Source of the DNA: Aquilaria yunnanensis
Taxonomy: Eukaryota; Streptophyta; Magnoliopsida; Malvales; Thymelaeaceae
NCBI GenBank assembly: GCA_039654915.1
Contig: CM077600.1
Location: 39,726,492 to 39,790,491, forward strand
DNA length: 64,000 nucleotides
Direction of reading: 5' to 3'
Part shown: positions 1 to 10,966 of the stretch, piece by piece
Position numbering within the stretch: position 1 is the stretch's first letter
Layout: each line of letters starts with the position of its first letter
Position numbers and translations under genes: made by a program
The notes under the pieces: model-generated
Told to the model about the DNA's origin: nothing
The model's database searches: none
What the model saw: only the letters and a program-made list of their open reading frames with translations

Positions 1-99
1 CAGAACCATGCCTAAGGCTTTATATTTGTTCTGTTTGCAATTGTGCAAATCAAAGAGAGTGAATCTAGTGATCCTGATTCCTATTCATCTTTCCCTTAG

Positions 100-422
100 A
101 ATTTTGAAGGGACCAACAGATATGTTGCTGCTTCTACGTACGATGACAATGACTCATCATCAGGGAACAGGATAAAGATGAAACTGAAAGAGTTCCATAA
201 GAGGTAATTTGTGAAATTGAGCTTTCATTTAGATGATAAACCTGCGATATTTTTCTATTATGCATCAGATCTGTTTCTCCTATGTCATACATTTTTCCTC
301 TTTGCAGCGCAGCATCCTTCACAGCATTGGACAGAAATTTTCTTACCCCATTCTTTACGAGCCACAATGGAGATGAAGAAGAGACAGATGCCCTGGGTAA
401 GATAACACTCTCCAGCTTGTAA
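100..422 (+). CDS. C-terminal end of an endosomal NHX5/NHX6-type Na+(K+)/H+ antiporter (partial, cut by window start)
   Basis: Two exons are visible. The first (100-203) follows a TTTCCCTTAG acceptor and ends at a GTAATT donor; the second starts at 308 after TTTGCAG. Joined, they read [12 protein letters not shown]..., then [10 protein letters not shown] and [19 protein letters not shown], followed by an acidic run. I recognise this from memory as the conserved cytosolic tail of the NHX5/NHX6 class, which exchanges Na+ or K+ for H+ in Golgi/TGN/endosomal membranes. All transmembrane exons lie left of the window. Reading through, the stop is TAA at 420-422. Alternatively a GTAAGA donor at 397 could splice to an acceptor ending at 494 and end in a short tail near 518. 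The family call rests on about 65 residues only. Confidence 0.6.
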
Positions 423-1763
423 TTGCGTTCATGATCATTGCTGTAGAAGTCAACTCTTCGGCTAAAACAATTAGTAAAAGGAATCTAGAGCTTATCTCCC
501 GGCAGAAGTTACCATGCTGATGCTGTAACGTTTCTTTGTCAAGCTCATCACATATATGCTCTGTTCTTATGACCATATAGTTGCTTTTCTTTGTTTCTGT
601 TACTGTTTTCTGGGTTATATCACTCTCTCATGGACATGAATGAAATCATTCAGTGCCTCGAGATGAACCTATGTCCAGCAGTGGGAGACACTTACACGGC
701 CATGGCTAACGTGCGTCCAGATTCCAACGAGGGTTACACAACACGGTCATGGAACTGATACTGTTGATAACTGAACCAACAAGTCTGGGCAATGCTCTGC
801 AGGTGCACACAGTGAGCAGGGAGTCTGCATGTATTGTTGTTAGTTAATAGGCTTCATCCATGCTCAGATAGAGTCGATAGAATACAGCAAGAATTAGAGG
901 CATTGTATACTTGGAAGTGATTCATGTTCATATAGCCAGTTCAGGAGCAGATTGACCTGGAACCGCTGATATACTAATCAGGATTCGATTACTTGTAGAG
1001 CACTGCATGTGAAGTTCAATTTAACGGACGTCCCGATTGCCAATTCCCGTGCTAAAGAGAGATCATTGCAATGCGTTTTCGTTTCCTTTTTCTGTTTCCG
1101 GTTCAGTAATGCAATTTTTTAGGATCTCTTCCTTGCGCAGGCGGATATCCGGGTCTTTTCTTCGCAAACGTATTGAAATATTTACGGTCGTTTTATACTC
1201 GGATAGAGTTCGTTATATTATATAGGGTTATTTACGTTCACCTCCCTGAACATTGATTGATATTATAGTCGGTCATTCTTCAGGGCTTGGAAATATACAT
1301 TTTCCCCTGTTTTTATAATACTCTTTGAAAAAAAAAACTTTTGAAATTCAAATTTATATCATATGGAAATCATTTGGAGCAGCAATTTCAGTTTTTCTAG
1401 TTATTTAATGTTTAAAAAATATTTTCTTTTAGCATTTCATGAAGGAAGAATTAATAATATGAAATATTTATTGACTCTAAAAAAAATATCAGATAGATTG
1501 AAAGAACTGGAGGATGGTGGCTGTATTATTTAAACTAGGATTTTAATCTTTTTCAAACTATGTAAAAAAAGTAGGGGAGAAAGTTTATATTTTCTTTTTC
1601 ATCAGCTTTGAACAATATTGTATGGGGAAGTGATGGAGGTAAGAGTTAACTACTAACCTCCTACTTTCTTTGTCACTTTGCTATGGTGGCTGAGACGAAA
1701 GTGTATATTTTCGAATCTTAGGAGGCACTTTAATATCGAACTAAGTTCAAGGACAATGGTAAA
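423..1763. other. 3' flank of the NHX-like gene, no gene seen
   Basis: About 423-1050 is moderately GC-rich for this window and probably contains 3'UTR. From 1250 on the DNA is AT-rich with homopolymer runs. No open frame with family resemblance was seen on either strand. Confidence 0.4.
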
Positions 1764-1995
1764 TTACCCTAATAAAATTTTTTTTCGTACCCAAAATTAC
1801 ATTATTAGAGAGGGTAACAAGAGAAACCTATTAATAAGTTCTACCTTATACCCTACTTCACCCCACCCTACTTAAGCCCATGCTTTAGTGGCAGAGAGGA
1901 AATCTTTTACACAAGTCAAAATTTGAACCCTGACTAGTCACAAAAAAATAGTGGATATCATACCAATTAGCCAAAAGGTTATTGTTTACCCTAAT
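1764..1995 (-). mobile_element. tRNA-derived SINE with target-site duplication
   Basis: The 10-bp direct repeat TTACCCTAAT at 1764-1773 and 1986-1995 brackets a 212-bp body. On the minus strand the body starts ACAATAACCTTTTGGCTAAT. It carries a pol III A-box-like TGGCTAATTGGTA (about 1969-1981) and a B-box-like GGGTTCAAATTT (about 1918-1930), and ends in an A-rich tail (plus-strand T-run, 1776-1786). This is the layout of a tRNA-derived SINE. A diverged relative lies at 41611-41825. Confidence 0.7.
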
Positions 1996-2669
1996 CAAAG
2001 GTAGGCATTATTTGGATAAAACTGAAAAAAATCGAATAAGCTAATCACATTCAGATAAAATAGTTTGATTACTTTGGTTGGTTTAGAGAAAAATCAAATT
2101 TCATATTCGGATATCAGATTAGTTTTTAAATCATACACTTGAAATTGAATAAACATAATAGATCAAATGGTAATGAATATTTCACCATTATATATATATA
2201 TATATATATCCTATTAATTTTAGACTATATGTTGTTTGTCCTTTTTTAATTTTAAGTATGAGAGGTAATATTTTTAATATTTATTTTATTTTTTCATTTA
2301 CTATGTGCCTAGATCTTATAATGAGAAATTGAATTAACCGAATCAAATTAATTGAAATGTAAATTGGACTATTTGGTTCAGTTTCAATATATAATTTGGA
2401 TAATTTGAATATATTTTATAAAAACCAAAAACTGATCAAATTATTGTATTTGGATTGGTTTCAATCTAAACTAACAAAATTCTCACCCCAAATCCTAATA
2501 ATTTTTTTACCATGTTGTCTCATGGTATCATAGTCAACTGAGAATTTTCGGTACAAAATGCCAAAAATACACTTTCCTCAAATAACAATTTTGTCCTTAT
2601 CTCTAAAACGGTTGCATGTTTCGGCACATAATGAGAAGAGTACATGGAAGTAGCATATGGCGGAGGTAT
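1996..2669. other. AT-rich intergenic DNA with a TA microsatellite
   Basis: It contains a (TA)n tract at 2189-2209 and repeated words such as TCGGATATCAGATT. It may hold a worn transposable element, but I could not define ends. No gene was seen. Confidence 0.4.
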
Positions 2670-3656
2670 TTGTAATAACGCCTAAACCCTTTTAACTTTG
2701 ATTTGGTTGCACTCACCCCTTGAACTTTGCAAAATGGAACACATATGACATACCCCCTCCATCTAACGAAATGACCAACTTCCATTATTATCAATGACCT
2801 AGTTGAAACAAACTGATAAAATTAATCAAGATTAAAAATTTCTAAACTAATAAAGACATAATTAGGAATTAAACACTAAATCATCTCTTCCACAAGAACT
2901 TTAATTGGGCTAAAACTCAGTGGTGAAGCTAACAGTAAAAAACAAAGTTTCATTTTATTTCAAATCCCTCAATTCACATCTCCAATCCAAAGAACCAGAG
3001 AGCTCTACTAGTGAGTGACAATGGTGACTCTCCGGCTCTCTCTGAGATCTCTCTCATATGCTCCAAGAATTCCTAGAGCCATATCTTTCTTCACCTCTTT
3101 CCCCTTTTCTAAAACTCCCCTCCTATGCCAAACACAACGGTTGCATTAGGATGTTGGGCACCCCAGCATCCAACTATGCAAGTGCTTTCGTCAATGTGGC
3201 AAAGAGAACAACATGCTCGACTCCACCAGTGCCAACATCGAGAAGGTCAACAAGGTTTTCTCTGACCTAGCAGCGCTTGATTTCTTTGCTAACCTGACGA
3301 TCAGGTCTAAGAAGAAGGAGATGCTTGATGAGATCATGAAGTCATCGAAGCTGCTACCGCACACGGCCAACTTCTTGAACATCCTAATGGACGCTGGCCG
3401 AATATATTGTTCAATTGCCTAATTCCTATTTGTGTCTTCATTAGTTTGGAAATGTTTAATCTTGACCAATTTTATGAGTTCATTTCAGCTAGGTCACTGA
3501 CCATGACGGAAGTTGGCGATTCTGTTAGATGGAGGAGTCATGTGTCCTACTTTGCAAAATTTAAGGGGTGAGTTCAACCGACTCAAAGTTAAAGGGGTTT
3601 TGTGTACGAGTCATTGATGTTTAGGGGCTAAATATAGATTTAGGCCTTGTAATAAC
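2670..3656. mobile_element. Pack-MULE-type Mutator-like element carrying an atpD fragment
   Basis: A 10-bp direct repeat TTGTAATAAC (2670-2679 and 3647-3656) flanks a 967-bp element. Its ends are long imperfect terminal inverted repeats: the left arm, about 2680-2870, pairs with the reverse complement of about 3420-3646. The arms start GCCTAAA/GGCCTAAA. The right arm has an extra block of about 40 bp near its tip. Shared words run the whole way in, including AACTTTG, TTTGCAAA, CCATCTAAC, GACCTAG and GATTAAA. Long TIRs and a 9-10 bp TSD are diagnostic of MULEs. The core between the arms is a transduplicated piece of a nuclear gene, described separately. Confidence 0.8.
3021..3405 (+). pseudogene. 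atpD: Captured, frameshifted 5' fragment of the nuclear chloroplast ATP synthase delta subunit gene
   Basis: The translation matches the plastid CF1 delta subunit: first NYASAFVNVAK, then IEKVNKVFSDLAALDFFANL, then MLDEIMKSSKLLPHTANFLN. The match breaks off after LMDAGRI, about halfway through the mature protein. The segments are in different frames (start ATG 3021 in one frame, NYASAF in another, then back near 3205), so at least two indels disable it. The catalytic-core-binding C-terminal half is absent. It lies entirely between the inverted repeats of the MULE at 2680-3646, together with what looks like the donor gene's leader (about 2880-3020). It is an inactive captured copy, not the working gene. 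Confidence 0.8.
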
Positions 3657-3939
3657 GAGAAGGCACAAGCGGCCCGAAGCAAGTCACAGAATAGATTATC
3701 CCCTTTTTCGCAGCGTTTCCTCTAGGTTTTTTTTTTTTTTTAATTTTGGAGGCGGGCAGCAAACGGACGCTGTTTCAAAAAGTAGATGAACGTTGCTCTC
3801 CAACGGCTAGTTTTCTCGCCGCTGATGAAACTAATTACTTACAAAAGTATGGCAAGGGACCAGAGATCTGATCCGATTGAAAAAACCCCAACATCATCAG
3901 AAAACCGGTCGTCGAATTATCTCGCGGACTTCATAATTG

Positions 3940-6697
3940 ATGGTTGGAGAAGGCTCCACGCCGGCGCCGGCGGTAGCACCGCCTCCCCAACGGCGACCGA
4001 GGGTAAGGGAGGTTAGCTCTCGGTTCATGACTCCCGTCCCCACTCCTGCCCAGCGTTCTGTCTCCGTACATCGGCAGAGGCGCCACCTCGATTCGGAGTC
4101 GGACGAAAACAAAGCGTCGGAGACCGTCCGGAGCCTGGAATCGCCATTTAAGCTTCGGAGAACTCACAGCGACAAGCTCGGGGTCGGTAGAAGCAGTCCC
4201 CTCAAGCATAATACGGTTCTGGCAAATGGTCCATCCAATTCGAGAGCCAGATTCAACGCCGCCACACCCTCCGCCGCCGCCAAGCTTCTACAGTCCTTGT
4301 CCAATAGGCCGCCGCCTCAAGAATCTTCTTCATCAGCTGACGATAACTGTACCAGTCGCTCACTTCCCGATCTCTTTCCCTCTCGACTGCTCGTTGAAAG
4401 GAATATACCAGTCACTCCGTCACCCAATTTAACCAATTCAATTAAAGGAATCGCGTCTTCTAAGACTTCAGCGGTTCCTCTGCCGCCCGTACCCAAGCCC
4501 GCGGCCGATGCGAAGAAGCCGAAGAAAGTTTCGAATCATCAAGAAGATGTTCATGTGCTTAAATTGGTTTACAATCATCATTTGCAGTGGAGATTTGCCA
4601 ATGCGAAGGCACACAACTCCATGCAATCCCAGAAAAGAGAGACCGAGGTAAGGCATTACAAGTGCTCTGCTGTATGACTTAGAAATGGAATCAGATCAGT
4701 TTATCATCAGTTAATTGCAAAAAATACTTTGGTTCTTTCATTTAGCTTTAGGTTTAGTGATAATGGAGGACACGAAGTCCAGGTAATGTACCCGTAGGGT
4801 ACTTTTACGAATTCCAACTTCTAATCATGTATTCCTGCCTCTGTAAATGCGTCCTCCTCATGCATCGTCCGATCAGATTTTGTTCAAACATTGAGGTATT
4901 AGGGATGATCTATTTTTCTTTTTTAAATTACCCTCTCTGATGGTGCAAGTAATTGACACAGTTCTTTGAGTCCTTAGTTTGGAACAATCCGCCACATATA
5001 CAGCAGGAAATCTGCACATTCTTCCGGCTTACAAACGCTTCAGCTTCAGTTCTCTCTGGGCATCTGCCAAGGGAACTTTAAACTGTATCTGCTCTATGTG
5101 CCTGACCAAGAACCTCTATCTAGTATCTACTGCCGATTATTCACTAACCGTTGTAATTTAAAGGTCATGCTAGGAACAATCTAAGAGAAAATGTTTGTTC
5201 AGTGGTTTCCTGCGTTTTTATACATAGCTTTCTCAGATTACTGTAGCTAACATGTTCTCAAATTTCATCTCCACAGAAGAACCTTTATTCTCTCATCTTA
5301 AAGCTATCAGATTTTTATGATTCGGTGAAAAGAAAACGGATGGAACTCGCTCTTCTGCGAAGAATGAAAACCTTATCAGCAGTTCTGGAAGCTCAAGTAA
5401 GGTCGTCTTTATGCATTTTCTTGGTTTGGTTGCTCAAGTAACTCCCTAGTATCTCATGAAACTTAAGAAAGTGAAGAACTTGCCGAGGAAACATGCATTT
5501 CACATTTGTGGGCTGAGGAAAAATAAGCCTTGTTGCCAGGATATGTCACTGCGCTCTCCGATCCCTGTTATAGCTTCTAATTCCACAAAAAATCATTGAA
5601 ATTAGAACAATTGTAATGGCGATGGCTAGCTAGTTTAATCATATGATACATTATAATGAAAGAAACGTTTAAAACTATTTTCTCAGTTAGCTAGGAAATG
5701 CTTTCAGTGAACATCTTTTAAACATGTTAATGGTTCTTAAGTGCAAATCCAAAACACATAGCTAAAATGTGTTTCTTTTGCGACTGATGGATAACTTCAC
5801 TACTTGAGAAACATCTGTTGTTACAAGATCTGACACTGCAGTGAAACGCTCAAAGATTTATGCCCCGACTTACATATAACTTGACCTGTTTTTTAGATGC
5901 CATATCTGGATGATTGGTCAGCCCTTCAAGAGAACTATTTAAGTTCTGTTTCAGAAGCAACTCAAGCCTTGTTGAATGCCTCACTTCGAGTGCCTATCAG
6001 TGGGAATGTTAGGGTACATACATATTTCCATGTTGCTTTTTAGTTTACGTGCTTGACACCTCAACTTATGCTGATGATTTGCTGACTAATTAAGCTTTCC
6101 GCATGGTCTTGGATGTTAGCTTTGATTTACGCTGATGGTTTGGTCAATCTAACATGTATGCTTTACAGGTTGATGTAATGGAAGTAGGGGAGGCAATGAA
6201 GTCAGCAGTTAAGGTGATGGAAATGATACTCTGCCTCATCGAAAACTATATGCCAAAGGTACAGGAAGTAACAACTATATTGCCAAGACCAATTCCCACA
6301 ATAAGGCTTCTCTCACATTCTTATATGCAATAGCAAACGTATTCGGTGCAGAAAACAACTTGGCGCATCTCCATCATTTAAGGTTCCTAATACAGAAAGG
6401 TTTGTTTCAAATGCAGGCTCAAGAAATAGAAAGCTTGGTTTCAGATGTAGCGAAAGTGATGGGTCGAGAAAGTGCTCTAATTGAAGAGTGTGGAGATCTG
6501 TTGTCAAAGTCATATGCATCACAGGTTTGGTTAAGCTGAAACTCAGTCCTGGGATATCTGATTTTGTGGGCAATGTGCTCGTTTTTTCTGCAAGAACTAT
6601 CGAGCGAGAGAAAATGTTGACTTGATGAGTATTGCTGTGCATTATTCAGGTGGAAGAGTGCAGCTTAAGAGGTCAATTTATTCAACTACATCGGTGA
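3940..6697 (+). CDS. QWRF7: QWRF motif-containing protein, QWRF7-like (augmin-8 family)
   Basis: There are six exons: 3940-4647, 5277-5396, 5897-6013, 6169-6258, 6417-6524 and 6650-6697. All introns are GT-AG and all junctions in phase, giving 396 residues, close to the length I recall for Arabidopsis QWRF7. I chose ATG 3940; the upstream in-frame TTG at 3937 is not a plausible plant start. The N-terminal 200 residues are basic, Ser/Pro-rich and disordered, with SSRFMTPVP and LRRTHSDK patches typical of AUG8/SCO3/EDE1 relatives. The signature Q-W-R-F is at residues 216-219. Exons 2-6 form the helical domain (residues 237-395). Family members bind microtubules, and some replace AUG8 in the augmin complex. 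The promoter side holds a T-run at about 3727-3742; the 3'UTR probably runs to about 7000. Confidence 0.9.
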
Positions 6698-7472
6698 CAT
6701 CCCGGTGAATTACTACTAAGAGTGAAACAAGACGGATAAAGAAAAGTTGACAGGAAAGTAAATACCGTATGATATATCTTCAACATCTTAGCTGTTCGTT
6801 TTGGGGCGTGGCTGGACATGGATTCTTCCGTGTTTTGTTTTCGGAATACCAAGACAGAAATATACCATAGTCAAGCAGCTTTGGCCTGAAAAACTTCAAC
6901 CGGATTCTTGCTTTTTCCCCCTTGTTTTATAGAACTTCAGTTTATTCTTTCTATAGCAGGAAATTTTTCAGTTTTGACTATGAAATAGATAGTCTATGTT
7001 AATAAGAGATGCTTGTTTATGGAAAGTTGTGAAGCTAGCGTGTTACATGTACGGGAAATCTAATGTGGCCGTCTGTCAGTTAAAAAATTGTGTTATTCCA
7101 TATTCCAAAACTATATATTGATAAAGTTTATGCTGCCAGCTTAAAATATTGTAGTAATTACTTCCTACCAGCACCAGGATTATGAAGCATCAAATATTAG
7201 TCATTTTGCCACTAAGTTCAATCTTTCGTGAGAAACTGAACAAAGCAGAGTTGATATGTGTGATGGCAACACATCATAATAATGCCATAATTGTTGCTTC
7301 TAACAGAAAAGAAATTGTCAATTAATCTTCTGATGGTTGATTTTGACCTAAAACTGTTCAATTAAACTCCAAATGAAATGAAGATGATTAATCTTATACC
7401 ATAGTGCTTCAACTAATGCAAAATTTTGCTGTAGAAAAAGTGAAAGCTAGTTTCCATAACTTTCTGAAAACC
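6698..7472. other. 3'UTR and intergenic DNA after the QWRF gene
   Basis: The first 300 or so bases look like 3'UTR. The rest is AT-rich with no gene seen. Confidence 0.4.
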
Positions 7473-8118
7473 TTTGCTAAATAGTTATTATATTGTAGAC
7501 ATATGTCTAATTAGACATACTAATCTAGTCCTAATTTCTTATAAATAGCCTATAATCCAGTAAATAAATTGACTAATCTACCCCTAGACCAAAAGTCACT
7601 CTCAACCTTGAAATCTGCCTCTGTCACCACTTCTGCCGTTGCCGTCGCCGCCACCGTCGCTGCCACCTCCTCCGATGAACCGTCACCGCCTCCAAATATT
7701 GTAGTCATCATCCGCATCCAGATCTCACAGCTGTTCGCCTCCGGCTGTCGTCGGATTTCGTCGCAACTCGCCGGATCTCGTCATCTCTCGTCAGATCTTG
7801 TCATCACTCGCCAAGATCTCTTGCCGAATCTCGTCGCCAGCCGCCAGACCTCGTCGTCTCTCACTGGATCTCGTCGTCACTTGCCGAGATCTCTCATCGT
7901 CTCTCGTCATCACTCGCCGGATAGTCGTCTCTCACTGGATCTCGTCATCACTCGTCGAGATCTCTCGTCGTCTCCGTCGGATCTCGCCATTACTCGCCGG
8001 ATCTCAGCATCTCTCGTCGGATCTTGTCATCACCTCCAGATCTTGCTTCCGATCGTTGCCTCCAAGTCGCATCTTTGTTGCTTCTGAACAACAAAAATGT
8101 TTGCAATAAAATGTAAAT

Positions 8119-8620
8119 GTGTCTAATATAGTATGTGAAAGTGTCTACAAAGTAATATAAAAGTGTCTGAATGGATACCGAAAAGTGTCTAAAGAAATAT
8201 TTAGAAGTGTGTGTCTAATATAGTATGTGGAAGTGTCTACAAAGTAATATAAAAGTGTCTGAATGGATACCGAAAAGTGTCTAAAGAAATATTTAGAAGT
8301 GTCTGATGAATACGTAGATAATTTACTCTCTTAAAAAATAACTAATTGAAACAATAAAAAAGTGTCTGAATGAATGTGTAAAAGTGTCTAAAGAAATATT
8401 TAGAAGTGTCTGACGAATACGTAGATAATTTACTCTCTTAAAAAATAACTAACTGAAACAATCAAAAAGTGTCTGAATGAATGTGTAAAAGTGTCTAAAT
8501 AAATATTTAGAAGTGTCTGACCAATACGCAAACAATTTACTCTCTTAAAAAATAACTAATTGAAACAATAAAAAAGTGTCTGAATGAATGTGTAAAAGTG
8601 TCTAAAGAAAAGTGACAAAA
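8119..8620. repeat. Tandem array: 92-bp duplication followed by 107-bp repeats
   Basis: GTGTCTAATATAG recurs at 8119 and 8211 (period 92). AAAAGTGTCTGAATG then recurs at 8251, 8358, 8465 and 8572, an exact period of 107 bp, with the last copy truncated. Units contain many AAGTGTCT words and a conserved TTTACTCTCTTAAAAAATAA block. Confidence 0.85.
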
Positions 8621-8800
8621 TGTCTAAAGCAATCCACAGCTGCCCCTTTTAGATCTGTAGCTGCCGCCGCTCCTGGACTGCCTTCGTCGAACATCATCAT
8701 CAGATCTCTGGCATTGTGTCATCGCGTCGGTTAATTATCCCGTCGGCTTGTCATCACGTTAGATTTCCGGCAATACTACGGCGTCGTCATCTCGGCTAGG

Positions 8801-9048
8801 ATGCTGGTGCTCGACGAAAATCAGTGTACAACGGAGATCGGTGCGCGACAGAGATCGACGCGCGAAGGAGATCAGAGTTCGGAGCAGCGGTCGGTTGCTG
8901 CGGCAATGAGAGGGGAAGAGAAAGATGCTGGTGCTCGACGGAAATCAGTGTGCAATGGAGATCGGTGTGCGACAGAGATCGATGCGCGAAGGAGATCAAA
9001 GTTCAGAGCGGCGGTTGGTGGCTGAGGCGATGAGAGGGGGAGAAAGAG
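8801..9048. repeat. 124-bp tandem duplication, GC-rich
   Basis: ATGCTGGTGCTCGACG occurs at 8801 and 8925. The two 124-bp units differ by scattered substitutions. Both are open in several frames, giving repetitive Arg-rich translations that look like chance. Confidence 0.8.
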
Positions 9049-9272
9049 AAACAATCTGCGGAGCGGCGGTAGGAGAGAGAGAGAAACGGTTAGGGTAATG
9101 GGTAAAATTGTAATCTCAATACTATGTCTAATTAGACATATGTCTATGATATCCATGGTATTTGCTAAATGGAATTTGTAAGAGCGAAGTAAAAATTCAG
9201 TCGGGGAAAACGGGTCACATTCACCGTCTATTAACAGTCCACGACATTTGCACCCTGGCTGTCTGGTGGTAT

Positions 9273-10733
9273 ATCACAAATAGGAATGACAAAATTAGAC
9301 CCGATCTGATTCGATTTGATTAAAAAAGTCAACAACCTGAACCTGACTGTGCCTAACCCAACCTGAACCCGAACCCGATTAAAGGGAAACCCGAACCCAA
9401 ATGACCCAAACCCGAAATACCCGAACCTGAAATGACCCAAACCCGAGACTGACTTGACCTGAACCCGAGATGACCCGATAACTAAACCCAACAATACTCG
9501 ATTTTAACCCTCACCCTAAATCTTAACTTTCCTCTTTCATTATTTTCCATATTAACTCAGTCCTAAATATGGAGGTTTCCATGTTTAGTAATTTCCATTT
9601 TTTGAGACTTTCATATTCAGTATGTCTTATATTTAGGAAATGTGACTTCCATTATTAGTAACTTCCAATTTTTGGTACTTCCATATTTAGTAAGTCTCAT
9701 ATTTGGAGATGAGACTTTCATATTTAGTAGTTTCATTTCTTTTTTTAAGATATTCATGTTTAATAATTTTCATATTTTGAGAAAGGATTTCCATATTTAA
9801 TAACTTCTATTTTTTTTAGGACTTCTATATATTGTAAGTATCTTATTTGGGGAAGAAACATCCATATTTAGTGAATCCCATATTTGAATTTTTCCAACAG
9901 AAGTAATTTTTATATTTAGAAAGTTTAATGATCATAATAGGTAATTATTAAAATTACAACATTCATCCTTATACTTTTAAGTATAGTGCAATAAAATACC
10001 TAAATTTTAAAAAAATTTATTTTATTCACCCATAATAATTACAACATCGATCCTAAAATTTTTGAAATCTTTGCACTTTCACCCAAATTTTTTTAAATTG
10101 TACAATTTAGTTACTGATAATGAACTTGATTTGCATTTCATTGTAATTTTAAAGAGAATTCATTGAAACATAAGCATAAAAAATTTATCATTGTGTATGT
10201 CTGAGTGATAGCTAAGTGAAGATCTGAATAATCTATACAATGATAATTAAAGGGTATGGGTTTAGAAAAACAATCAAATATTACTAATAATGTTAAATTA
10301 CTTAAATATGTACTAAACTATAATGAAGAAGATTTTTATGAATATTTTAATTAAATAGACTAAAAAATGAGAATTTAATTTAAATTAAATCACACAAAAA
10401 ATTAAATTATTTGATTTAAATTTAAAAAAAATTGAATAAATTCAATCGTTTTGACTTCACACTAATAACCCACGTGAACACAAAGGTTGACTCGAATTTG
10501 ACCCAAAAGTTGGTCTGAAGTTACCTGAGACTAAAATTGACCCGACCTGAAGTGAACCTGAATCCAAACAAACCCGACTCAACCCAACCCGAACTCGAAA
10601 TCAACCCGAACCCAAAATGACCTGACCTGAACCCGATCTGGACCCGAATTCATGCTAACCCAACTAGACCCGAACCTGAATGACCTGACTTAAACCTGAC
10701 CCGACCCACTTAACTGCCATCCCTAATCACAAA
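9273..10733. mobile_element. hAT-like non-autonomous element with CCCGAACCCG subterminal repeats
   Basis: An 8-bp direct repeat ATCACAAA (9273-9280 and 10726-10733) flanks a 1445-bp element. It starts TAGGAATGACA and ends TGCCATCCCTA, an imperfect TIR of the form TAGGGATGGCA. Both subterminal regions (9300-9490 and 10480-10700) are crowded with ACCCGAACCCGA / GACCTGACC words. The AT-rich middle has degenerate TTCCATATTTAGTAA repeats (9540-9890). The 8-bp TSD and TIR sequence point to the hAT superfamily. A cleaner member lies at 33463-34434. Confidence 0.65.
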
Positions 10734-10966
10734 TAAGTTCCTCCGTTGATATTTCTAAATTCTAAAGCGATCGAGTCCTCTGTGATCAAATTTAAGCCCA
10801 TCTCACCCCCCATTCCGTTTAGAAGGGGAACTTCGGGTTTGATTTGGTTTTGGAACTTGAATCGACGCCGCCTCCGGCGAGAGCACGAAAGCGACGAGAA
10901 ATAGAGCATAAGGCGAGGGGTTCTATTCGAATTAGGTCAAATCAAACTTCGGAAATTTGAAGAGCT

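Larger units (their letters stand above)
7473..9170. mobile_element. Non-autonomous MULE-like element built of tandem arrays
   Basis: A 10-bp direct repeat TTTGCTAAAT lies at 7473-7482 and 9161-9170. Near each end is a perfect 24-bp inverted repeat, at 7496-7519 and 9123-9146, starting TAGACATATGTC when read inward. The 13-14 bases outside it are only weakly matched. The 1678-bp body has a GC-rich Ser/Arg-like degenerate repeat of GATCTCGTC words (7740-8050), a 92-bp duplication and a 107-bp array (8119-8620), and a 124-bp tandem duplication (8801-9048). No transposase is present. The superfamily is inferred from TSD length; a hAT or another class is less likely. Confidence 0.6.

Noticed and set aside
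1900..1985. Possible tRNA gene (A and B boxes)
   Set aside because: No cloverleaf can be drawn. The boxes belong to a SINE bounded by a TSD.
3937..3939. Start of the QWRF protein at TTG 3937
   Set aside because: Plants rarely use TTG. The ATG at 3940 follows directly and gives the expected N-terminus.
7569..8109. Long Ser/Arg/Leu-rich open frames on the plus strand
   Set aside because: They come from a degenerate GATCTCGTC/ACTCGCCGG repeat inside a transposon, overlap in two frames and begin without a good ATG context. Not a gene.
8119..8620. Regular repeats reminiscent of a CRISPR array
   Set aside because: The 107-bp units are identical along their whole length, with no unique spacers, and lie within a plant transposon. 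It is a tandem repeat.
8796..9156. Open frames on both strands around the 124-bp duplication
   Set aside because: Reading frames are mirrored by the duplication and give repetitive Arg-rich or Ser-rich peptides with no family resemblance.
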